A DNA stretch of 64,000 nt from Skeletonema tropicum (taxonomy: Eukaryota; Bacillariophyta; Thalassiosirophyceae; Thalassiosirales; Thalassiosiraceae): contig CM074139.1 in assembly GCA_037178625.1 (NCBI GenBank), forward strand, positions 1,550,001-1,614,000, given 5' to 3'. The notes under the pieces are model-generated. The model was not told the DNA's origin. It saw only the letters and a list, made by a program, of their open reading frames with translations, and made no database searches. This document shows, piece after piece, positions 23,101 to 31,829 of the stretch. A program made the position numbers and the translations under genes. Positions within the stretch are counted from its first letter, which is position 1. Each line of letters opens with the position of its first letter.

Positions 23101-23916
23101 AAGTATGATGATGAGGGTAACTTGGTTCCTGAGCTTTCCCTCCGGCATTTGCTTGCAAACTGCACGGATTTTTTGTCTGAACAAAGCCAACTCGAATATG
23201 TTTGTGAATCTTTGGGAGTAAGAGCCTTGATTACAACAAAGTACCATGCTGAATACGCTGGTGAGGGTGTCGAATACTCTTGGGGATTCTCCAAAGCTCT
23301 CTACCGAAGACATCCATTAGCTCAAAAGAAAACGACTGCTGATTTCCTTGCATTGGTCGACAAGTGTATTTCAAGAGAGGTTCTCACTGTGGATCTCATT
23401 CGTAAGTTCAGTGCCAGGGCAAGAGGTTACATGGAGACATATAAGATGTTGGAGATTGAGGCAAAGAATACCAAGGAGACAGAAGGTAATTCAAGTGAGG
23501 ATGCACCCATTCCGCACAAGAGAATTGAAACGCTGAAGAAGGTTTTGAAATGTCATCGTGCTGCTATTGACTTTGACAAATCTTTCATTATGAAAACTGT
23601 CTACGCAAAAGACTTTGATTTCAAGAATGATTTGCTCAAGAAGGAAGAGAAGCTCAACTTTAGTCTCAGAGTAAAACGAGAGAATACGAAGGTGGAAGCG
23701 ACGGCAAAGAAGAAATAAACATAGGACAATGTTCATTTATGTCTCTTGGTGGAATATGGCATACGAGGCATTATTTACCATGGTCCGGTTGTTGTTCGCA
23801 ATTGATAAAGACGGAACTTTTACGGGTAGAGTAGCTCCCCAGTTAAGGGGCTTTCAGTACGTTTGTACGTAGGAATAAAAATTCTGCGATTATCCGCCAA
23901 GATTTGCTAACAGCTG
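20108..23916 (+). mobile_element. DNA transposon with a giant DDE transposase; TA target duplication
   Basis: This 3809-bp element lies between TA (20106-20107) and TA (23917-23918). Both ends begin cagctgtt, and the imperfect similarity extends about 50 bp inward: each arm has a cggata block and then ATTCCTACGTA at about 42 and 40 bp from the tip. It carries one intact long gene. The TA duplication and DDE signature put it near the IS630/Tc1/mariner group by form, although the transposase is far larger than usual. The insertion lies inside exon 2 of the hydrolase pseudogene, which confirms the left boundary independently. Confidence 0.85.
20389..23718 (+). CDS. Giant DDE-superfamily transposase
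   Basis: An uninterrupted 1109-residue frame filling the element. The N-terminal third is basic then strongly acidic (runs of Asp/Glu/Asn near 205-235) and may bind DNA or be flexible. The catalytic core is recognised by three blocks: IIFGQDEAIFNAF (D590), YVFLFDSSSGHAKK (D721), and TKYHAEYAGEGVEYSWGFSK (candidate E962). Between them are GKGLLQIAYERGW and a Cys/Gln-rich helix before the last block. This order resembles the DDE endonuclease family amplified in basidiomycetes, in which a KYHCE-like block is followed by (E)xxWGxxKxxYR; that comparison is from memory of the family. A DNA cut-and-join function in the nucleus is inferred. There are no stops or frameshifts, so it may be active. Confidence 0.75.
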   Translation: MNDGNTLFEYLFTRLISKSDTYRGRWICDQSLVEILHRHYTNVDKDNTLRNKLVQRLNKAAGPFNSSNVHKIYHKNFTTSCPFNSSLRRMVHYYYFGKGEKVPNEPIRAAELLCTEIEHIQSYSATNNRQRSCNKPEQVSFPDDGCAGKKKNKNNENKRKEATKSSAAAPITPTPQKRTRRSQRLVEQQQSPLVPFVTNVGRLEDENNQVDDEDEDEDDDNNNSSGDIDGDNSSNNQTPNIIWQSPEAAALFGFDEGADVYNGLVQLVESLTLVGQSANGYEEAGVIDLHEDSKLTKHALFDLRNKCLYLRVAYSIALAEYRVGFPFQACCDKAARLLNDLTLFNAATGRTIMNWNRIFRVNHQFPNPNPYVANGIKRKPTLFEVFPTAAVDVSNFILDHLEHFSVELLREHFNTTMIKQLNEEVKTNINFTEDSEEFQLVDRYLKNPPSYSTVGRWVGYLGFKREVSKKCYYVDGHEYAEQIEHRSRLTDEYLSVLEPRSHRWVHLSQTEFDDLKTALEDDKDGEKAKDMLDKVAYKFKGVDEKVYFEFHVDKHVRLQKIANDKYGAFGGRVSIRKKAEDKPVIIFGQDEAIFNAFLSRTHQWVDPNGRRAIMPKTVGAGIMISAFQSRELGWGIPITEDQLKEINAARANQEYFDKAAAIAVNGNTKKQPLESSPGILKFAYGKNGYWTGNHTILQTEDIIDCVKVILGDEYEYVFLFDSSSGHAKKRVDGLDAKEMNKNWHSTPSQARNTKIERQEEFVGPYYDASNPAMVTIGQEQTMNFTSEDVGPFWLTAEERERQRHDREVEIPEDKRKERHKVKKELISELMDTEWGKKEGEIRLWKMTHAELAKMAQASSIDIKITPTTKMIYGWEGKGKGLLQIAYERGWIDIATFRKGSYQVMKYDDEGNLVPELSLRHLLANCTDFLSEQSQLEYVCESLGVRALITTKYHAEYAGEGVEYSWGFSKALYRRHPLAQKKTTADFLALVDKCISREVLTVDLIRKFSARARGYMETYKMLEIEAKNTKETEGNSSEDAPIPHKRIETLKKVLKCHRAAIDFDKSFIMKTVYAKDFDFKNDLLKKEEKLNFSLRVKRENTKVEATAKKK

Positions 23917-24339
23917 TATATATATGAATAAGCTTCCACGGTCGGCCCACGTGGGCCAAGGTACAAGGGGCTGCCAGTAACTAAGTTTAACCCTTTAGCC
24001 CCCGGTACAAACCCTTCATTTTTGCAAGATTTGGGTTTGTGCAACTTTTTGCTACAAACCTGCCGTCACCGAACACAAAACATCAACCATGTTGTCACCT
24101 ACTATATATGCGTATGCACGGCAAACTATCCACCAAAAAACAGCAACGAGCGATGCCGCTGTTAATTATCATGACTGGTTGTGCATCGGCAACATTTTTT
24201 ATGGCATAGTTGAGTTATTATTATTAAATATTCATGCAGAAGCTGACTGCCCGGATCTACGCATCAACACATCATCGGTTCGTCTTCTCTTCGACACTCT
24301 ACGGCAACAAAAACAGAAGAAAAGAATAATAATGACGAA

Positions 24340-26274
24340 TTAATTTAGCGGCATTAGCGGCCTGCAAATATTTACATTGGCGGGTCCCCAATGGTTCATG
24401 GCATCCAACATGCCGTAAAATGAAGCCGGGATGACATCCTTCAACCCATCGCTATCCGTCACTCGAGAAAATGCAACCTCAAACGTGTACCTCAACTTGC
24501 AGATGGTCCTATCAGCAGACACCTCCTCAGCGGTGAATTGGCCGCGACCACTCAAGAATTTGGGGGTGATTTGCCTGTTCATATTGGGATAGTATCGTGC
24601 TGTGTCCCGAAAGCCTCGATCCGATAGCATCACCCATCCTGGTGGACACTTCCTCAGCCGTGGTCCCCACAGCTCAACGAGCGCCTTCTCTGATACACGA
24701 GCAAGGAATAAATTAGTGTGCTCAAAACTTAAACCCATTGGCGTGCACCATGAAATGCAACACACTGCACTAGCGTGGACTTTGTCAGAATAGCACGCGC
24801 GAGTGAAGAGTGTATTCTTCCGTAGAGTAAATATCTTGAAGTCTTTGCCGTCAGGTATTGCACAAACATTGTCGAGCCCTTCATCCTTGAACGCTTGAGG
24901 ACAAGTTGCTTTAAGGAATTCCTCAGTTATATCAAGAATAGAGAGATCTTCTCCTGCTTCGCCCCATCTATCGACCCACCACTTCACTCTATCTGCAACA
25001 TGAGAGTTCTCTGCGTTCAGCCCAAGGATGTATGCAATGGTTCGATAGGACATCCCACAGTCGATTCTCATCTTTGCCGCAAGGCACCATTCAAACGAGG
25101 TCACTGCATCATCTAGTGATGGCAGCTCTGTTGGCGGATAAAGACCGAATAGGCCGTGGACGTAGCATACAGTTTCTTTCCAAGATCGGAATCCGAACAG
25201 GGTGGACGCCGCGCTGGCTTTGTCTCTACAGTTGCGTTTGTGCCACTTCTTGTTAGTTAAGGTAAGCCTTGATAATCCACCAATCCCCTCAATCAATTTC
25301 AAGATATTACTAAACTCCTTATTCATGTCCTTTTCTCTTCTCAGTAAATCTAATTGGAGCTGTTGCAACTCCCTATCTCTTGTCAGTGAGTCAAATTCAA
25401 GCTGTTTCAACTTCTTGAGCGACTCTTGATATGCTTTCTCCCTGGCTTCAAGATCTTTTTGCTGCTTTCTAAGGCTTTCCTCTCGGCATTAAAGACTTTG
25501 GTCTCTCTTTCTCAGCTCTTCTTTCAGTAGAGCGGCTTCAAATGCTCGTGGGTCTGATACGATACCAGCGCCAGATCGAGTTGTGGCAGGTGGCGGCGGT
25601 GTAATCATTGAGGATGCAACATTCTTCACCATGGATATTTTTTCAACTGCACAGTAGAACTCTTGTGCCCTGGCCAGCGGATAGTTTGGAAGAGCGACGA
25701 AGTTACGTTCTTCAGATGACGGAACTTCATCTTTCTCCTTGAATATGCATGACCCTTCTTGAGATAGTTTCACTCCAACCTCCCCAGGGATTTCTTTTGG
25801 CAGGTGGCCGTCTTTGAGATGTTCTTTCAGGATTTCGGGATGAAGATGAATTGACGCAAACTGCGGGTAACTTTTATCGGAGTATCTGTCGGGGCCACCC
25901 TGCTTAAACAGTTCTACCCTTCGCTTCGCCTCTGCGCCCAAACAAGCAAGGTAACTATTGTGTCTGTGGATCATATCTTTCTTCCTGATTCTCTCCGGCT
26001 TCCGAGCCTTTGGTAATATTGGCTTTGGTAGTGCAGGAACATTAAAGTAAGTGATGCTGCTATCGTTGAGCGCCTCCAGCTTCTTCATCAACGTATCACA
26101 CGCAGGTTTGCCACATACGCATCGCGTTTGCTCTTTCCGCTTCTTACGTACTGGCGCTTTGGACGGAGATGATGGAGCGTCATCTGAAGGCTTTTTGGAT
26201 GGCAAGTTCTTCTGCCTCTTCTCTCCGCGGGCTCTCCTCTTTGGACTATTGTACTGATTGCTACGAGTCTTCAT
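24340..26274 (-). pseudogene. DDE_4-type (ISL2EU/Harbinger-like) transposase with one in-frame stop
   Basis: The frame is open for 644 codons from the ATG at 26274 except for one TAA at 25489-25491, in the middle of a charged coiled coil (KEELRKRDQSL, stop, then REESLRKQQKDL). Upstream is a basic N-terminus with a CVCGKPAC Cys cluster. Downstream are a helix-turn-helix-like segment (SYRTIAYILGL, about residue 120-131 of the second part) and the DDE_4 core: CAIPDGKDF, then YSDKVHASAVCCIS, GWVMLSDRGFRD, TPKFLSGRGQF and CKLRYTFEVAFSR. These supply the Asp, Asp and Glu (187, 264 and 311 in the second part). It would cut and rejoin the element ends. The single nonsense codon probably inactivates it, unless read through or spliced out, so this copy may depend on others. 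Confidence 0.72.
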
Positions 26275-26473
26275 ATTGATTGTTATGACCAGAATACGAA
26301 TACAGAATGGTTTGAAATGCGAGTATGAACGGATAGATCACAAAATTTGGCCATGAAATATTGGACGCTACATTTTTCTGCGCTTTGCAGCAGATACAAA
26401 GGAGTAAAGATGCGTTGCATCATTTAGCAGTAGATGCGTTGAATAATTTAGCAGTAGTAACATAAATGCCATC

Positions 26474-26731
26474 ATGGGCTTCCCTAAGATTTCCAAGAAG
26501 ATAAAGGCAGCTTCTAAAAGGGGTAGCCTGATCATTCCAAATACAAGTCTAGATCAGTATGCTCCAACATTCATTCCTCATCCAAAAGTAATCAACCGCA
26601 GGTTTGGTCTTGATGTGTCCGTGTTTCTTCATAAAGCACTAGGGAATATTGTATCAGCGGGAGAGTTCCAAGTAGCGATTGTCCTAACGGTTGGTTATTT
26701 TGCAGTCATTCCCTTGCCTTCTTCATTCTAA
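26474..26731 (+). CDS. Possible FEN/XPG-type nuclease N-terminus carried by the transposon
   Basis: The 85-codon frame begins MGFPKISKKIKAA and later reads FGLDVSVFLHKAL. This resembles the start of FEN1/XPG nucleases, where an N-terminal Gly after Met is followed by an IAIDxSxxLyxxL block supplying a metal-binding Asp. The frame then ends without the rest of the nuclease. A possible donor at gtagcg or gtcctaac and acceptor ttttgcag (26704) lie in its tail, but no join yields a convincing continuation. It may be a truncated accessory gene of the ISL2EU-like element, transcribed divergently from the transposase. If the resemblance is real, an accessory structure-specific nuclease in a DNA transposon would be unusual. 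Confidence 0.45.
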   Translation: MGFPKISKKIKAASKRGSLIIPNTSLDQYAPTFIPHPKVINRRFGLDVSVFLHKALGNIVSAGEFQVAIVLTVGYFAVIPLPSSF

Positions 26732-26756
26732 TCCGTCTGTTGCAAATTAAAAAGGA

Positions 26757-27443
26757 TTGGTTTTTGCTGATTTGTGCAAATACATGCCTCCTCCGATAAA
26801 ATCATTGCAGAATCTACCACTGGCAGCAGCAAATGTCCTGAAGAGTGAAAAGAGCGCCTCAAAAGCCATTGGGAAGGCAATAGCCAAGGAGGTTAGGGGG
26901 TATTCGGCCAAGAAGGATAGCGACGAAAGTGCAGCAGATGATGAGATGGCGGCTTTACAGGGCGACCTGAAGGCAGGGAGAGATGTAAAGAGTATTGATT
27001 TGTGCCAGAGATTGGATGATCATCTGCAACAGAGCAAAGAAACAAAGGCGATCGACGGTGAGATCAATAGTAGAAATGTGCAGGTTCGTGATGCGGCGAC
27101 TAAGACTAAATCTTCCCGGGTGACAGCGGATGACATCCATAAATTCAACCGTGATGTCGTGCACAAAACGCTGCCTCCTAAACGCCAATACGTGAAGCTT
27201 GTCCGCCATAAGTGCCTCCAAGAAATGATGGACGATAAGTTTATTGACGACGATGATAATGCTTTGAGTCATTACCTCCGATTCTTCTCTGACGATCGCA
27301 AAGAAGGCTTGCGTCAGAATCATCAAACAACGCGCCTCAAACTTACAGGTGATGATGTGTGTGGAAACTATGATAAAGAATTTCTGGACAAATATTTTGA
27401 TAGTGACAACGATAGTGATGATGACGATGATGGTGCCTCCTAA
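26757..27443 (+). CDS. Hypothetical protein within the ISL2EU-like transposon
   Basis: An open frame whose first ATG is at 26784, giving about 219 residues. It is Lys/Ser/Asp-rich, with a helical middle and a highly acidic end (runs of Asp before the final GAS). No family is recognised. Its position 25 bp after the FEN-like frame, in the same direction and inside the same element, suggests it is the later part of one accessory gene whose middle was deleted or whose intron cannot be resolved here. It could alternatively be an unrelated second product. Confidence 0.4.
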   Translation: MVFADLCKYMPPPIKSLQNLPLAAANVLKSEKSASKAIGKAIAKEVRGYSAKKDSDESAADDEMAALQGDLKAGRDVKSIDLCQRLDDHLQQSKETKAIDGEINSRNVQVRDAATKTKSSRVTADDIHKFNRDVVHKTLPPKRQYVKLVRHKCLQEMMDDKFIDDDDNALSHYLRFFSDDRKEGLRQNHQTTRLKLTGDDVCGNYDKEFLDKYFDSDNDSDDDDDGAS

Positions 27444-27984
27444 ATTTTATTAATATCATGCTTGTTTTGTTGTTTCATTGCGTAGTATGGGATGGTGACA
27501 ACATGTCGCAGCTTCATGATCTTCGTGTTTTGAAAGCCAAAAAAATCCTCAAACCCAAATCTGTGCAATCCGGGCGCGCCATTTCCACCGTGGAAGCTTA
27601 TGTGACGGCTGATGTGGCTGTGGTAGTAAAGAAAGGAAGAAAAGACTGTTTGGCCGGAAGAAGCAAAAGGCATCCAACTTCTTCAAGATGTTGAAAACTG
27701 ATGAATCTGACAATCCGATTGGGAAGATCTATGTCGTTCACTATCGTCTGGATCTTTTACTACTAGCCTCTTCAACCATCTTCGTTAATAATGAAACACG
27801 AATAGGTAGTGCGGGGCATAAGAGAAATTCGCGCTGATATGAGAAAGATTACATTGAGGATTACGACATGAAATCCAATATCAAATGTTGTGGTTGTGGT
27901 TGTGGCAATGACATTGATTGCTTCAATATGAATTTGAACCTTTTGCCATCTAGTTCTACTTTTCGAAGGATATGGGGAAACTAG

Positions 27985-28578
27985 AAGAAGTAGTGTAGTT
28001 GAAACGTGCAGAGAACCAACCAATCTGGTATCGGTATCGGAGTCGGAGGCTTTCTTCGTCTTCGCTCGTGATAATTAGCAGTAAACATCTCTTGGTGGCC
28101 AGTAACTGCCCGTAGCACACGCGAACCAAGAGGGAACAGTATCAACTTTTACATCGTAAGATTAATGGTAATGGTCAGAATCAGTTCTTTGTGATGTGTT
28201 TGACTTGATTCTGTACTCACATATGTTTTAGCCAAGCAAAGCGCAAGAGCAAGAGCAATAATTGATTGAGATGGACATCTTTTACGATGTCTGTCGAAAG
28301 AGGAAAAAGGACCTTCTCAAAGAAGATGTCCATCTCAAACAATAGGTACACATTCGGCCTCTTCATTCGCAGCATTAATTTCAGCGCCTCGATCACAAAC
28401 TTGAGTACCAATAACAAATAACAGGGAATTAAGTAGTTAGTAATCAAATGTACGTTGCGTTTCATCTACGAGGGCGCATACACATTCATATTCATAAGTA
28501 CTTGACACCCGTGTGAACCAAGACCAAGAGATTTTGAACTGATGATAATCACGAAGAATGACACGTCTACACTTCATC
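27985..28578. other. Spacer between hydrolase pseudogene and frameshifted paralogue
   Basis: The two hydrolase remnants face each other tail to tail here. Their last coding bases (cttttcgaaggatat on opposite strands, near 27957-27972 and 28589-28604) are inverted copies of each other. A short hairpin at 28268-28336 is the only other structure seen. Confidence 0.45.
28268..28336. repeat. Short inverted repeat (hairpin)
   Basis: gagatggacatctt at the left pairs exactly with aagatgtccatctc at the right over 14 bp, with a loop of about 41 nt. Function is unknown; it could be a tiny foldback element. Confidence 0.6.
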
Positions 28579-29719
28579 TTAAGGTTTCCCAATATCCTTC
28601 GAAAAGTAGAACTTGATGGCGGCGGGCTCAAGCTGGTAAGAATGTTTGAAGGCATCATCGTCACCGCCCGTATAGGAGAGATTGGAGTACATGTCGTAAT
28701 CCTCGATGTAATCCTTCATGTCAGCGCGAACTTTGTCTTGGCCATCTCTCTTATGTCCCACGCTACCAATGCGTGTTTCACTGTTTTTTGCCCATGAAGA
28801 ACCCAAGAGTGCTCTGTCCCAGCCATAGTAAATGACATAGATCTTTCCAATCGGCTTGCCAGATTCATCAACTTTCAACATCTTGAAGAAGTTGGAAGCC
28901 TTCTGCTTCTTCTGACCGAAAACCTTTTGCCTGTACTCTTTATACACCCATGCATTTCCGTATTCCCACGGATTTTCCCAGAATACGTCATGAGGGATAT
29001 CCTGTGCAAAGAAAATGATGAGCATGGACATGGAGCATGTGAGCAAGTCGTAGACATGACGAATATAGTACATGTATATGATAGACGATGACACAAACTT
29101 ACAGCTGCCGCAAGGAAGATGTTCTCAAACTCGACATCGGGTGCCTTATCAATAACGTTCCCTGCCTCATCTTTGACGCCACAAGCACCATTGAACACAA
29201 CATGATTACCCATACTGTGCATCAGAACCGATTTACGAGGGAAGAGATCGTTCGGAATCGCATCCACCATGGCTTTCAGTTCCTTTCCAGCTCGTTGGGA
29301 AAGACGTTCTTGGTCTTCAGCGTATTTACCCTCGTCATCACAGGGCCAAAGAACAGGAATGGGATAATACGTGAGACCTGCATCGGTGAAGCGCTGCCAT
29401 TTATCTGCTATGTTGCTCATGTGACCCGCGGGCTGGACGTTGAAGCCATGAACTACAAATAGCGGAGATGTGTCCTTATTCGTCATGTTGAGTTTAGGGA
29501 ACAGCTCAGCTCAACAAGTCTAGCTGCTTTCTCGGGAGATACATACTTCGCCGTGAACTTTCCACTTTCGTACTCCTTTACCTTCATCAGGAAGACAGCC
29601 CTACCGCCACTACAAGATTGGGTGAATTTTACCTCAGCGCCGTGTTCAGGTTCTGCAGGTGTGATCTCGAGGGTTGCAAGGACCAATCCTTTGTATTCTG
29701 TTAGTGTTAGCTTCGCCAT
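28579..29719 (-). pseudogene. DUF900-like hydrolase paralogue with 5-bp frameshifting duplication
   Basis: The structure mirrors the intact gene at 17094-18247: exon 1 is 29103-29719 and exon 2 is 28579-29001, with splice sites at the same place (AA/DIPHDVFW). The nucleophile block LMHSMGNH, VVHGFN and PVLWPC are kept. In exon 1, near 29508, the pentamer agctg is tandemly duplicated relative to the paralogue (after ARLVEL). This shifts frame so the first part ends in ...VELSCSLNST and the rest restarts in another frame from FPKLNMTNKD. All downstream motifs are intact, so the lesion looks recent. It could also be an assembly error or a polymorphic allele. If spliced and frame-corrected it would be about 344 residues. 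Confidence 0.75.
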
Positions 29720-30113
29720 CGTTGTTTTTGACTGGTAGTAGAATTGTATGTGATCTTCCCGTGCCGAAAAGAGAACTCTTATGGCACCTCTTGTCTTGTA
29801 GCTCTATGGGAGTTTTGGCTCTTGTTGTCTTCGTCAGCAGAGACCTTCGCTTGACCTTGAAAATGGATCATACTATTCCTATCGTACGTCGAAGTTTTTC
29901 TTCTTCAATTTTTTGGATCTTTCGAACTAACTCAGCACGTGATGACGTAGGGTTGTAGACTTCGTCAGAGGCTTCTTCTTCGGCTAGTCAGGGGGGCACA
30001 CATACACGCTCCAAGATATGACAACAATGCAGCGCATTTAAAGTGGCAGTTTTGTTTCTGAGAGATATCATTTATTCACATCAAGCAACTGCGCGAAATT
30101 GTCCATATTTGGT
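29720..30113. other. 5' region of hydrolase paralogue
   Basis: About 390 bp between the paralogue start and the next transposon. Only short overlapping frames occur; nothing is recognised. Confidence 0.35.
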
Positions 30114-30117
30114 TTAA

Positions 30118-31006
30118 CAGCTTTCCGGGTATAAGGTTTTTTGCGCCAACATTCTTCCTAGCCCCTTTTACCGTCGTACGTAGTATTATCTAGCAAAAAA
30201 AACACCTTCTCCCTACGAACCATGGCGGCCGATCTGCTTCCTACCATGCTCTCCTGTTGACAGCAATGGCCTATATTAATGAATCCAACGCCACGGATCA
30301 ATAGTAATGGTAGTTGTTAGTCGATTGTTGCAGCTGGGTTCATGGATTCATTGTTTATACCATGCTCTTATGTACTACACACTTGGTCGATATTTTTCGT
30401 CGCCCGACGCACCCGCCTCACTTCCTATAGCCACTTCTATGCCAATAAAACGCTATTACGAACCGATCGGACTATACATATATCTTCTAATAACATATGC
30501 GCGAGGTATGGTGCCTTGGTTCGGTCGGTGATCCGGTTTAATCTTCCCATACCTATCTTATGTGTAGGGCCGACGATGCGGTGATGGGGAAAAATACCGC
30601 CTACATATAGGGGGTGATCCGACGGTGATATTGTCCATCTCATGCAACGCTACGCACACTATCCGGTTTGGTATGTCATGAGCTTTCGTTGGATATGCGG
30701 TATGCTGCATGTAACAGGTTGTAAGCGACATAGTAACACCAGAACTGCCATGGTCGGCGGCCGGCGGCTATTTTTTTGATGATTTTTGACACACAAAAAT
30801 GTTGACCCGTTGCCTTTCCTGCATTGTAACCGCCAAAATAGTCGAGCTTCGTTATCGGTAGACTACACCGATGGAAAGAGCTGCTTCTTGGCTTTCCATA
30901 ACTGCACTGAACGTCTTCTAAATGTGAGTTGTTGCTATTTTATTAACTACGTAGGAAGCTAGGTGGCAAAAATGGTCGCGCATGCGCGACCATACCCGGA
31001 AAGCTG
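30118..31006. mobile_element. 889-bp non-autonomous TIR element, TTAA or TA target duplication
   Basis: Both ends read cagctttccgggtat inward (15 bp perfect) and are flanked by TTAA at 30114-30117 and 31007-31010. TTAA would fit a piggyBac-like duplication. TA inside TTAA would fit the neighbouring element at 20108, whose tips also start with cagct. No transposase frame is present. The right arm contains a 22-nt perfect palindrome (30972-30993, centred on gcgcatgcgc), followed inward by the complement of cttcctacgtag. Confidence 0.8.
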
Positions 31007-31059
31007 TTAACGGGAGGAGGTTGTGTGTTTGGGGTCTCTAAGCTACTGCAGACGCAACA

Positions 31060-31780
31060 ATTCAACACAAAGTTAACTTCATCAAATCAGACCTGATCGT
31101 CAGGATGCAATAGCGTTAGATTATTGTGCAAGGCATTTGTGATTCAACAAGTTGAAGTGCTCAGACTTCTTCTATATATCAATGTGGAGGACATATCAAC
31201 TCAGACCTAACAAATATCTTACTAAGTCCGTACAATCACTATACTACTCAATTTTGGCCAATTTTAATGCCCTCGTAAGGACACATTTAGTGCTTCTATT
31301 GTGCATTCACACGTGATTTTACAGATTGAAGTCACCAGACCTCTTCTATGCATTCAAGTGGACGACATATCAACTCTCCAACCTCGGGTATGTCATCTGT
31401 AGCTCGTATGACACTACGCTACTCAGTCACGGCCAAATCAATAAATGCCTCATCAGAACACATTAGTGCTTCTATTGTGTGATATATCAGTGATGTAAGA
31501 GGTTTTAATAATCAGGCCTTATCTATGCATCCATGTGGACGACATATCAACTCTAACCTCGGGTATGTCATCTGTAGCTCGTATATCAATATGCTACTCA
31601 ATCTTTGTCAAGCCCAGTGCCCTCTTCAAAACACATATTTTGACTATATTGTGTGATGTATTTGTGCTTGTGAACGTTTTAGTCAGCAAACCTCTTCTAT
31701 GCATGCATATAGACAACATATCAACTCTAACCTCGGATATGCCATCTGTAGTGTACACAGCAACCTTATAAGATCGATTT
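31060..31780. repeat. Degenerate tandem array, about 175-bp units
   Basis: The block acatatcaac recurs at 31191, 31365, 31542 and 31716 (spacings 174, 177, 174). Each copy sits between a cttctatgcat-like segment and a cctcgggtatgtcatctgtag-like segment. Four diverged units are visible. There is no coding frame. The unit length is near that of many satellite repeats. Confidence 0.85.
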
Positions 31781-31829
31781 GGGCAACGTGTTAGCTCAGT
31801 ATTTTGACACCATTTTATGCGTCTAGCAT

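Larger units (their letters stand above)
23930..27599 (-). mobile_element. ISL2EU/Harbinger-like DNA transposon; AT target duplication
   Basis: This 3670-bp element has 13-bp perfect terminal repeats aagcttccacggt and lies between AT (23928-23929) and AT (27600-27601). The boundaries agree with where the hydrolase pseudogene homology is lost and regained. It has two divergently arranged coding regions: a DDE_4-type transposase on the minus strand (with one stop codon) and a plus-strand pair of frames, the first of which looks like a FEN/XPG nuclease start. Two-base AT duplications are reported for the ISL2EU group, which supports the assignment. Only 11 bp of host-like sequence separates it from the neighbouring transposon's TA duplication. 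Confidence 0.78.
19768..27984 (+). pseudogene. DUF900-like hydrolase pseudogene split by two transposons
   Basis: Plus-strand sequence from about 19768 matches the hydrolase paralogues: VDAIP, DLFPRK, LMHSMGN, FNGACG, then DEAGKVIDKAPDVEF. It then has an intron and exon 2 starting at 20069 with DIPHDVFWEEP. Homology stops at 20105 and resumes at about 27626 with GRKKQKASNFFKMLK, NPIGKIY and NETRIGSAGHK, ending near 27984 with FYFSKDMGK. The 7.5-kb gap is exactly filled by two elements with readable termini (20108-23916 and 23930-27599). Independent damage is present: an AAA to TAA stop within GVKDE, a 6-bp in-frame insertion after HSMGN, and frame loss in the last third. The gene was probably dead, or died, with these insertions. 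The 5' start is missing. Confidence 0.8.

Noticed and set aside
30118..31006. Firm assignment to piggyBac from TTAA
   Set aside because: TTAA is palindromic and contains TA, the duplication of the neighbouring element with similar tips. Without a transposase the family cannot be decided.
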